The notes below the pieces were generated by a model, which had not been told where the DNA came from, searched no databases, and saw only the letters and a list, made by a program, of their open reading frames with translations. A program made the translations under genes and the position numbers. DNA of 64,000 nucleotides, taken from Ruminococcus sp. (GTDB taxonomy: Bacteria; Bacillota; Clostridia; Oscillospirales; Ruminococcaceae). Within the stretch, counting starts at the first letter, position 1; each line of letters opens with the position of its first letter. Positions 25,653-32,704 of the stretch are shown here, piece after piece. The stretch is from NCBI GenBank assembly GCA_021199305.1, contig JAJQIH010000025.1:59112-123111 (forward strand), in the 5' to 3' direction.

Positions 25653-26039
25653 TTACTGTTGCTTTCGCCAGTAGTTGCGAGAGTTTTCATAGTAAGTTTC
25701 ATTACCGTTTTCATCGTATACATATCTCTCCCAGCAACCATAACTGTTTTCATAGTAAACCACAGCACCAGTATCGTTAAACTCCTGGTTCTCCCAATAG
25801 CCCGCACTGGTTTCAAAATGCTTTACAAGTCCTTCGGGCGTACATTCAAACTTTTCGCAGTAACCGTCGGAAAAAATAATTCTCAACGGCTGACCGTTTC
25901 CGTCATACTCGTGTGACTCCCAATAGCCGGTACTGTCCTCGTAACGAGTTACATTTCCAGCGTCATCATACCTTCTTTCTTCCCATGTACCGTCTGGAAA
26001 ATTTTCACGGACAGTATGGAAATTTTGATTAAATTTCAT
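25653..26039 (-). CDS. YD/RHS-like tandem repeat protein, possibly frameshifted at its 3' end
   Basis: A 128-residue hydrophilic protein made of about six units of some 20 residues, each like YYENSYGCWERYVYDENGN, resembling YD or MORN-like repeats. No signal peptide or catalytic residue is visible. The annotated frame stops at 25653 shortly after YWRKQQ. The +1-shifted frame continues to 25580 with a plausible acidic/basic tail (NGQISYVEDALGLKKGIERPE, residues not found in the repeats), leaving only a short gap to the next gene. Either the gene is frameshifted near 25675 or the short form is real. AGGAGG precedes the ATG. Confidence 0.65.
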   Translation of the reverse strand: MKFNQNFHTVRENFPDGTWEERRYDDAGNVTRYEDSTGYWESHEYDGNGQPLRIIFSDGYCEKFECTPEGLVKHFETSAGYWENQEFNDTGAVVYYENSYGCWERYVYDENGNETYYENSRNYWRKQQ

Positions 26040-26092
26040 AGCATTACCTCCTGATAAATCTTATTTGTATTATAAGTTGAAGTTATTATCCT

Positions 26093-26500
26093 TTAAATTC
26101 TACTCCACAGCATAACTTGATAGGTGCAGTTTTTTCCACCTGACGACCAAGTGAGGGTTTCAACCTGTGCTGAACCGTCTTCAAACTCAACTGAAGCCAA
26201 ACTATATGCTACTGCTCCTTTTTCAGAGCTATCGTCTTCATCTGATGTTTCATCGCTGCTACCAGATGACAATGAAATACAAATAATTGCAACCACTCCA
26301 ATTACAATAACTGCCGCTATGCAAATTATTGTAATAATTACTGCTTTATTGGATTTCTTGTCCGCCTGTCCATTTGCAGTTGCATACTGCTGTGAAGGAG
26401 TTTCAACGCTTTGAGCATTTTCAATCGGCGTTCCGCACTCATAGCAAAACTGCTCGCTGCCATTATAGGTGGCTCCGCATTTTGTGCAAAATTTTCCCAT
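26093..26500 (-). CDS. Zinc-ribbon membrane protein, unknown function
   Basis: A 135-residue protein. The N-terminal zinc ribbon has two CxxC pairs (FCTKCG and FCYECG), followed by a Gln/Ala linker, one membrane helix (about 52-75) and an acidic Asp/Ser stretch, then a short C-terminal domain predicted outside the membrane (about 90-135). Small zinc-ribbon-plus-helix proteins of this type are common in Ruminococcaceae with no known role. AAGGAG precedes the ATG. A hairpin CGAGG-TTAG-CCTCG (26534-26547) lies in its leader. Confidence 0.75.
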   Translation of the reverse strand: MGKFCTKCGATYNGSEQFCYECGTPIENAQSVETPSQQYATANGQADKKSNKAVIITIICIAAVIVIGVVAIICISLSSGSSDETSDEDDSSEKGAVAYSLASVEFEDGSAQVETLTWSSGGKNCTYQVMLWSRI

Positions 26501-26589
26501 AAAAAACTCTCCTTAAAATATAAATATATTCATCGAGGTTAGCCTCGTTTGCGACGTTAATATTTTTGTTAATTCTATTTTACCATATA

Positions 26590-26598
26590 CCCCCCCCC
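26590..26598. repeat. Homopolymer tract C9/G9 between divergent genes
   Basis: Nine consecutive C on the plus strand, the longest G/C homopolymer I noticed in the window. On the minus strand it lies between TTGCGA and TATATG, possible promoter boxes of the zinc-ribbon gene. The surrounding 26501-26749 holds no other convincing element. Confidence 0.7.
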
Positions 26599-26749
26599 GT
26601 AAATTCGCAATTTAGACAAAAATGATTTTGAAATTTTGTGCAGTTTGCATAATTATGTAATTTTTGACCACTTTTTTGTAATTTTTGGTAAGGGAAAAAG
26701 CCTGCTCATCTGCCGCTGGCTTAACTCGAACAAAATCCATTGCCAGCAC

Positions 26750-26778
26750 TTGCGGAAATTGTCAAATTATGGTAAAAT
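26750..26778 (+). promoter_or_regulatory. Promoter of comEC
   Basis: TTGCGG (26750-26755), 17 bases, TAAAAT (26773-26778), 45 bases before the chosen ATG. Confidence 0.6.
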
Positions 26779-26823
26779 TATTTAGTAGGCAAATGTTTGA
26801 GAGCTTCGAGGGGAGAAATGGCT

Positions 26824-28698
26824 ATGAAACGAAAGATGGCGTTGATTGGTTTTCCGTTTGCGTTTGGCTTGTTTTTCTCTTCGTTTATGTCAAATTTTAT
26901 ATCTGCTTTGGTTTTAGCTGCCGTTATTGTTGTATCGGCGGTTTTATTTTTTATAATTAAAAAGTACAGAAATATTATTCTTATTGTGTCTGTTGCGGTA
27001 GTTTTTGCGTTTGCAATAAACATCCTGTATAACAAGCTTTACGTCGAGCGGATTTTAAGTTATTCTGGCGAGAGCGTTCAGTTTTCAGGCTACATCAAAG
27101 ACTACGAATATCTTTCATCCGACACGCTCAGAATTACAGCAAAGGGAACGATGAATTCCAAAGTTTCGACGCAGCTTTCCTTTATTACAGACTCGGTAGA
27201 GGTTGACTATTACGATAAGATTAACTGCTCGCTTACCGTCGAGGAGATAGAAAATACAGTTTCATTTAACGCAAAGGACTACTACAATTCTCTTGGCATT
27301 TATCTTGAAGGCGACGACTGCGAGAACGTTCAGATTACGCCTGTCAGCTTTTCATTTATGAGGTATATTTTAAAGTATCGGGATTATCTTTTTGAGGAGA
27401 TTACCTCTTATCTTCCAGACGACACAGGCGGATTTTTAGGAGCTATGCTTTGCGGCGATAAAACGGAAATAGACGGAGCTACTAAGCTTAGCTTATACAG
27501 ATGCGGACTAGGACATATTTTCGCACAGTCGGGCGTTCACCTTGTAATTATTACAGGACTTCTATACTCGGTTCTTTCGATATTTTTGAAAAACAAAAAG
27601 CTTGTAAGTATAGCTTCGTTATTTGTGATTTTGCTGTTTACGCTATTTGCGGGAGCAAGTCCCTCAGTAGTCAGGGCGGCGATAATGTCAGGACTGATTT
27701 ACTCTTCATATCTTTTTAACCGAAAACCTGACCCGTTAAATTCTTTAGCTTTAAGCGCAGTTGTAATTCTTGTCATTTCTCCAGCATCAGTCAGAAGCGT
27801 TTCGTTTATTCTTTCGTTTACAGGCGCATTTGCAGTCGGCGTATTAGCACCATTTCTTCAAAAGAAATTCGCAACCGACAAAAACAGAGCTTTTCTTTCT
27901 CTTGCACTTCCGAGTGTTTGCGCAAGCCTTGTAACAACGCCTGTGTCTTTGTTTTACTTCAGTGAAATTTCACTTATCTCCCCTGTTACAAATATTTTGC
28001 TTGTGCCAATTTGCACAATGGCACTTACTCTTACCGCTTTGGTTGCGGTAACCGGCGGTATTTCTATAATTGCTCATCCGATACTTATTGTCGCTTCACT
28101 GCTGGTAAAAGGAGTTATAAAGCTATGTGAAGCTTTCAGCTCAATTCCGTTTTCGTACATCGGAACGGGCAGTGCTGTTACAAAAGCTGCAGTGATTTTG
28201 TTTTGCGTGAGTCTGATTCTTTGCCTGGTATTTTCAAAAAAGCTATCAAGCGTTTTTAAAAGAGCATATTGCTTGTTTTCGCTTGTTTGTGTTCTGACAT
28301 TATCTTCATCGCTTATTTTTGGCAACAGCGTTTCGGTTTACGACTTAACATCGGGCAGCAAGACTGTTATAGTTGCTGTAAAAAATAACTATGCGGCAGT
28401 TTTTGACACAAACGGCAGAAGCGGTTTAGGAAGCGCCGTTGAAAGCTTACTTGAAGAAAATAACGTAAAGAGCGTTGATTTATTTCTGTCGAAAAATACT
28501 GCAAACAAGGAAGCTTACTATAAAAGCTCGCTATATGTAGATATTTCGTCAGTTTGCGATATTACCGATTCAAGTGTTGAGTGCAGTTCAATAGAAGCAT
28601 CTGTTACAAATACTGACGAGGCACTTACTCTGTCGCTTGAGGACATGAGCGTTATATTCGACAAGGAAAATAGCGAGGTAATTTATAGCTACAAATAA
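26824..28698 (+). CDS. comEC: ComEC/Rec2-family DNA uptake channel without a recognisable metallo-beta-lactamase site
   Basis: About 624 residues, shorter than typical 750-residue ComEC. N-terminal membrane helices, an OB-like extracellular domain (about 65-165, SVQFSGYIKDYEY) and the Competence membrane domain (about 190-490) are present, the latter with the hallmark RCGLGHIFAQSGVHLVII. The C-terminal region (about 510-624) is short and lacks the HxHxDH zinc motif of the nuclease-like domain. The ATG at 26824 is 8 bases after GAGGGGAG; an in-frame ATG at 26818 is too close. No comEA in the window. DNA uptake is inferred from family. Confidence 0.88.
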   Translation: MKRKMALIGFPFAFGLFFSSFMSNFISALVLAAVIVVSAVLFFIIKKYRNIILIVSVAVVFAFAINILYNKLYVERILSYSGESVQFSGYIKDYEYLSSDTLRITAKGTMNSKVSTQLSFITDSVEVDYYDKINCSLTVEEIENTVSFNAKDYYNSLGIYLEGDDCENVQITPVSFSFMRYILKYRDYLFEEITSYLPDDTGGFLGAMLCGDKTEIDGATKLSLYRCGLGHIFAQSGVHLVIITGLLYSVLSIFLKNKKLVSIASLFVILLFTLFAGASPSVVRAAIMSGLIYSSYLFNRKPDPLNSLALSAVVILVISPASVRSVSFILSFTGAFAVGVLAPFLQKKFATDKNRAFLSLALPSVCASLVTTPVSLFYFSEISLISPVTNILLVPICTMALTLTALVAVTGGISIIAHPILIVASLLVKGVIKLCEAFSSIPFSYIGTGSAVTKAAVILFCVSLILCLVFSKKLSSVFKRAYCLFSLVCVLTLSSSLIFGNSVSVYDLTSGSKTVIVAVKNNYAAVFDTNGRSGLGSAVESLLEENNVKSVDLFLSKNTANKEAYYKSSLYVDISSVCDITDSSVECSSIEASVTNTDEALTLSLEDMSVIFDKENSEVIYSYK

Positions 28699-28726
28699 TC
28701 ATAGCACAAGGAAAGCATTTCAAAAG

Positions 28727-28755
28727 TTGCAAAAGTTCTGCAAATGTGGTATACT
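28727..28755 (+). promoter_or_regulatory. Promoter of holA-rnmV-pyrB
   Basis: TTGCAA (28727-28732), 17 bases, TATACT (28750-28755), 31 bases before holA. Confidence 0.7.
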
Positions 28756-28786
28756 TGGCTTAAATTAGTTTTTGGAGGGACTGTCA

Positions 28787-29836
28787 ATGGCGAGCATTTC
28801 TGATAAAGCGCTTTCTTCGCTTGTAAGAAGCGGCAAAATTGACAGCCTTTATTTATTCTACGGAAGAGACGTCGGCGCAATTGAATCGTTCACCAAAAGA
28901 CTTGTAAACAAAATAATGCCGCCAGAATCGGCAGATATGAATCTTCACAGATTTACAGGAAAATCTCTTGACTTATCAGAGCTTGGTGATATAGTTGACG
29001 CCTACCCTCTTTTTTGCGAAAGAAAGGTAGTTGTAATCAACGACCTCTATTTAAACGAGCTTAAAAAGAACGATTTGACCTATCTAAAGGATATTATAAA
29101 ATCACTTGACGACAGCACCACGATAATTATCTATATTACAGGAATAGACATTTACAGGAGCAAAACCGCTCTTAATAAGGAATGGGCGTCGTTTGCAAAG
29201 TATTGTGAAAAGTACGGCAGCATCTGCGAATTTAAACCTAAAAGCTTAAGCGACCTGTCAAAGGCTATTGCAGCGAAGCTTTCAAAATCGGGACTTTCAA
29301 TTTCTCTTTCCGATGCTTCGTATTTAGCTCAGGTTTGTCTTTGCTCGACTACTGTTATAAACAACGAGCTTTCAAAGCTTATCTTTTACAAGCAGTCGGG
29401 AGAGATTACAAAAGAGGATATTGACCTTTTGTGCGTTGGACAGTCGGATACCGACTCGTTCAAGCTTGCAAATGAAATTGTTGCAAAAAGAGCAAGACCC
29501 GCTTTTGAAATTTTATCAAGTCTTTGCTCAAAGCCGGACGAATATATTGCTACCCTTTCTTCGGTAAATTCCGCCTTTTGCGACCTTTACAGAGCAAAGC
29601 TTGCAAGAAGTATTGGCGCGACGGACAGCGACATTGTAGAGGACTTTTCCTATCCTGCAAATTTACAATTTCGTGCTAAAAACGCTTATCGCTCTTGTAA
29701 AGACTACTCGCTGAAGGATATAAGACGCTGTATTATGATTCTGTCAGATGCGGATTACGAGCTAAAGTCCAGCAGATGCGACCCTGAGGTGGTAGTTCAA
29801 AAGGCAATTTCTAAAATGATTGGACTGAAAAGCTGA
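28787..29836 (+). CDS. holA: DNA polymerase III subunit delta
   Basis: A 349-residue clamp-loader subunit that opens the beta sliding clamp. The start SLYLFYGRDVGAIESFTKRL and the later FCERKVVVINDLY fit the HolA family; the C-terminal helical collar domain is around FKLANEIVAKRARPAFEIL. The ATG at 28787 has GGAGGG 7 bases upstream; the frame extends to a TTG at 28772 that overlaps that site. It lies after comEC, as in many Firmicutes, and overlaps rnmV by one base (TGATG). Confidence 0.94.
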   Translation: MASISDKALSSLVRSGKIDSLYLFYGRDVGAIESFTKRLVNKIMPPESADMNLHRFTGKSLDLSELGDIVDAYPLFCERKVVVINDLYLNELKKNDLTYLKDIIKSLDDSTTIIIYITGIDIYRSKTALNKEWASFAKYCEKYGSICEFKPKSLSDLSKAIAAKLSKSGLSISLSDASYLAQVCLCSTTVINNELSKLIFYKQSGEITKEDIDLLCVGQSDTDSFKLANEIVAKRARPAFEILSSLCSKPDEYIATLSSVNSAFCDLYRAKLARSIGATDSDIVEDFSYPANLQFRAKNAYRSCKDYSLKDIRRCIMILSDADYELKSSRCDPEVVVQKAISKMIGLKS

Positions 29837-30459
29837 TGCTGTATACTGACAAGGCTATTATAGTTGAGGGCAAATACGATAAGATAAAGCTTTCATCAGT
29901 TATCGACGGCGTAATTATTGTTACAAACGGCTTTAACATTTTCAAGGACAAGGACCGCCAGCAGCTGATTCGCTTTTACGCTGAAAAGTCTGGAATCATT
30001 ATCCTTACAGATTCTGACAGCGCAGGATTTCAGATAAGAAGCTTTATAAAAAGCTTTGTAGATAACGACAGAATCACAAACGTGTATATACCTGAGATTT
30101 TCGGCAAGGAAAGGCGCAAGGAAAAGCCATCTAAGGAAGGCAAGCTTGGCGTCGAGGGAGTTTCAAACGAGGTTTTGATTGATACGCTTAAGCGCTGCGG
30201 AGCGTTAAGCGATAAAAAATCGGCCGAGCCCATAACGGTTCTGGACCTGTATAGCTTAGGACTTGTTGGCGGCGAAAATTCTCTCGCTAAAAGACGGGCG
30301 TTATTACGCTCCTGCGACCTGCCAATCAACGTTTCTACAAAAGCGCTGCTTGAAATTTTAAACAGGACATTTGAAAAGAACGACTTGTACGAATACGTTC
30401 AGGAAAATATATTAAATTCGGAAGGAAGAGCTTCAAATGAATTATCTTCATCTTATTGA
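29836..30459 (+). CDS. rnmV: Ribonuclease M5-like TOPRIM protein
   Basis: A 207-residue Toprim plus DUF4093 protein. The TOPRIM acidic sites are visible in IIVEGKYDKIKL and LTDSDSAGFQIR. RNase M5 matures the 5' and 3' ends of 5S rRNA using ribosomal protein L18. Here it follows holA and overlaps pyrB by 23 bases rather than sitting beside ksgA as in Bacillus. Assignment is by domain layout. Confidence 0.88.
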   Translation: MLYTDKAIIVEGKYDKIKLSSVIDGVIIVTNGFNIFKDKDRQQLIRFYAEKSGIIILTDSDSAGFQIRSFIKSFVDNDRITNVYIPEIFGKERRKEKPSKEGKLGVEGVSNEVLIDTLKRCGALSDKKSAEPITVLDLYSLGLVGGENSLAKRRALLRSCDLPINVSTKALLEILNRTFEKNDLYEYVQENILNSEGRASNELSSSY

Positions 30460-31510
30460 TTTAAACGACTTCCCTGTTAAGTTCTGGGACGAGCTTTTAG
30501 AGCTTGGCATCGACATTTACCACAACCCTGAAAAGTATGCTCACGCTTGCGACGGAAAGATTATGGCTACCCTTTTTTATGAGCCGTCGACGAGAACGCA
30601 GATGTCATTTCAGACGGCAATGCTAAGACTTGGCGGAAGCTTAATTGGATTTGACAATCCTTCTACATCATCTGTCGCTAAGGGCGAAAGTTTGTCGGAT
30701 ACAACGCAAATAGTTTCAGGCTACGCAGATGTGCTTGTTATAAGGCACCCTCAGCCAGGAGCTGCAAAGGCTGCAGCTTTGACGGCTGACTGCCCTGTAA
30801 TAAATGCAGGAGATGGCGGTCACCTTCACCCTACTCAAACGCTCACCGATCTTTTAACGCTAAGGCTTGAAAAGGGCACGCTTGAAAACTTAAATATCGG
30901 CTTGTGCGGGGATTTAAAAAACGGTCGGACGGTTCATTCGCTCGTAAAGGCGATGTCCTGCTACAAGGGAAACCACTTCACCTTTATTTCTACAAGCGAG
31001 CTTAAAATGCCGCAGTACATAAAGGACATTCTTTCGGTTCACGGAGCAAGCTTCAAAGAGGTAGAATCCCTCGAAGAAGCAATTGGCGAGCTTGATGTTT
31101 TGTATATGACAAGGATTCAAAGAGAGAGATTTAAAAGCGATGAGGAATACTTTGCTCAAAAGGACACTTATGTTTTGGACACGGCGAAGCTTTCCCTTTC
31201 AAAACCAGACTTAAAGGTACTACATCCTCTGCCTCGAGTTGACGAGATAACAACTGATGTTGACAAAAACGAAAAGGCAGTCTATTTCAAACAGGCTAAG
31301 TACGGAATGTACATAAGAATGGCGCTTATTATGACACTTTTATCAAATGAAAGCAGAAGCATTCCCCTGCTTTCGGGCAAGGAATATCCAGGAGTTTGCT
31401 GTTCTAACGAGCTATGTATAACAAACAGCGAGAGCTATCTTCCAAAATCGTTTGTTGGCATAGGCGACAATGTAGAATGCGAATTCTGCAACGAGAGAAC
31501 ACTTCTTTAA
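30437..31510 (+). CDS. pyrB: Aspartate carbamoyltransferase fused to a PyrI-like zinc domain
   Basis: A 357-residue enzyme for the first committed step of pyrimidine synthesis (carbamoyl phosphate plus aspartate). The catalytic part (about 1-305) has the carbamoyl-phosphate motif FYEPSTRTQMSF, HPTQTLTDL and VLHPLPRVDEI. A tail of about 45 residues carries four cysteines, Cys322-x4-Cys327 and Cys348-x2-Cys351, with CSNELCITNSE closely resembling CPNSNCISHAE of Escherichia coli PyrI. The PyrI nucleotide-binding domain is missing, so CTP/ATP control may be lost while the zinc-mediated contact stays. Downstream of rnmV in one operon. Confidence 0.93.
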   Translation: MNYLHLIDLNDFPVKFWDELLELGIDIYHNPEKYAHACDGKIMATLFYEPSTRTQMSFQTAMLRLGGSLIGFDNPSTSSVAKGESLSDTTQIVSGYADVLVIRHPQPGAAKAAALTADCPVINAGDGGHLHPTQTLTDLLTLRLEKGTLENLNIGLCGDLKNGRTVHSLVKAMSCYKGNHFTFISTSELKMPQYIKDILSVHGASFKEVESLEEAIGELDVLYMTRIQRERFKSDEEYFAQKDTYVLDTAKLSLSKPDLKVLHPLPRVDEITTDVDKNEKAVYFKQAKYGMYIRMALIMTLLSNESRSIPLLSGKEYPGVCCSNELCITNSESYLPKSFVGIGDNVECEFCNERTLL

Positions 31511-31539
31511 ATATAAAAAAGAAAAATTCGGAGGTATAT

Positions 31540-32481
31540 ATGGCGAACAAAAGAAAGGTCAAAATATACTGGGGAAGAATTTTTACAGCTCTTGCCGTTT
31601 TAATAGCGTTTATTATACTGCTTGTAATGGCAATCAGGGGCATTATTGGGGTATTTACAAAATCAGACGACAAAGAGGCAACCGAGGCTAACGCTTCATC
31701 GGTAGCAGATACCGACGACGGAACGCTTGACGTAACTATATTTTTAAATCCTGGTCACGGCGGCGAAGAGGATTCAGGCGCTTTATCGGTTGACGAAACG
31801 AGATACGAAAAGGACGACAATCTGACAGTAGGTCTTTTGGTTCGTGACGAGCTTGAAAGCCGTGGAATAACGGTTATAATGTCAAGAGAGGACGATACGT
31901 TTGTAAGCCTCTCGGATACGGCTGAAATGGCTAACGAATCGGGTGCAGACCTGTTTGTTTCACTACATAGAAACAGCGCAGATATTGGCTACGGAGTTGA
32001 AGCATGGGTAAACTGGAACGCTCCAAAGGCGGACACGCTGCTTGCGGATAACATTTTATCTGCTCTCAACGAAAGCACAATCTCAGAAAACAGGGGTGTT
32101 GGGTTCGGCTATATCGGCTACAGCTATACCGCTCATGTAAATTACGCTGTTAACAATCAGACGACTATGCCGAGCTGTCTTTTAGAGCTGCTGTTTATTA
32201 CAGATGAGGATGACAACGTTTTGTTTGACGAGTATGTTGAGGAATACGCCGTAAAAATTGCTGACGGAATCGAAAAGACAGTTTATCAGTTGGGAATCGC
32301 TGAGGATCCCGACGGAGAAATTACTGAGATTGATCTCGATTCATACAGCTACCCCGGCGCACCTGAAACGGTTGAGGTTACAGACCCTGTAACCGGCGAC
32401 GGCGATGACAGCTCAAGCTCAAACGACTACGACTTTATAGACACTGATGCTTTACTTGCTAAGAAGTGGTGGGAGTTTTAA
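31540..32481 (+). CDS. N-acetylmuramoyl-L-alanine amidase (Amidase_3), membrane-anchored
   Basis: A 313-residue cell-wall hydrolase cutting the bond between muramic acid and the peptide stem. An N-terminal anchor helix (about 13-35), an acidic linker and a zinc amidase domain (about 58-255) are seen. Zinc ligands are His in NPGHGGEEDSGA, Glu in TRYEKDDNLTV and His in LFVSLHRNSA, with the catalytic Glu in CLLELLFITDEDD. An acidic/Ser tail follows. The ATG at 31540 is 5 bases after GGAGG; the longer frame overlaps pyrB. CwlD-like, though a spore role is not shown. Confidence 0.92.
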   Translation: MANKRKVKIYWGRIFTALAVLIAFIILLVMAIRGIIGVFTKSDDKEATEANASSVADTDDGTLDVTIFLNPGHGGEEDSGALSVDETRYEKDDNLTVGLLVRDELESRGITVIMSREDDTFVSLSDTAEMANESGADLFVSLHRNSADIGYGVEAWVNWNAPKADTLLADNILSALNESTISENRGVGFGYIGYSYTAHVNYAVNNQTTMPSCLLELLFITDEDDNVLFDEYVEEYAVKIADGIEKTVYQLGIAEDPDGEITEIDLDSYSYPGAPETVEVTDPVTGDGDDSSSSNDYDFIDTDALLAKKWWEF

Positions 32482-32506
32482 AGGTAAAAGAGCAATAGAC
32501 GCAAAT

Positions 32507-32537
32507 AAGCCTGCACAGATATTGTACAGGCTTTATT
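32507..32537 (+). terminator. Terminator after the amidase gene
   Basis: AAGCCTGCACA and TGTACAGGCTT pair with one mismatch, then TATTTTT. Ends the holA-rnmV-pyrB-amidase unit. The remaining 167 bases to the ABC gene hold a CTTTCACTT direct repeat and a TATACT without a clear -35. Confidence 0.8.
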
Positions 32538-32704
32538 TTTGGAAGGATCAGGCTTTACTTTCAAATACCACTATTCTTTCACTTGGCTTTCACTTCGCTT
32601 GGATATACTTGTCGTTAATTTAAGGTTGAGCTAAGGATTTTCTGCTGAAGCTTAAAAATTCAAGCTCACAAAGGGATTGAAAATAGAAAAACTGGAGGCA
32701 TTTT

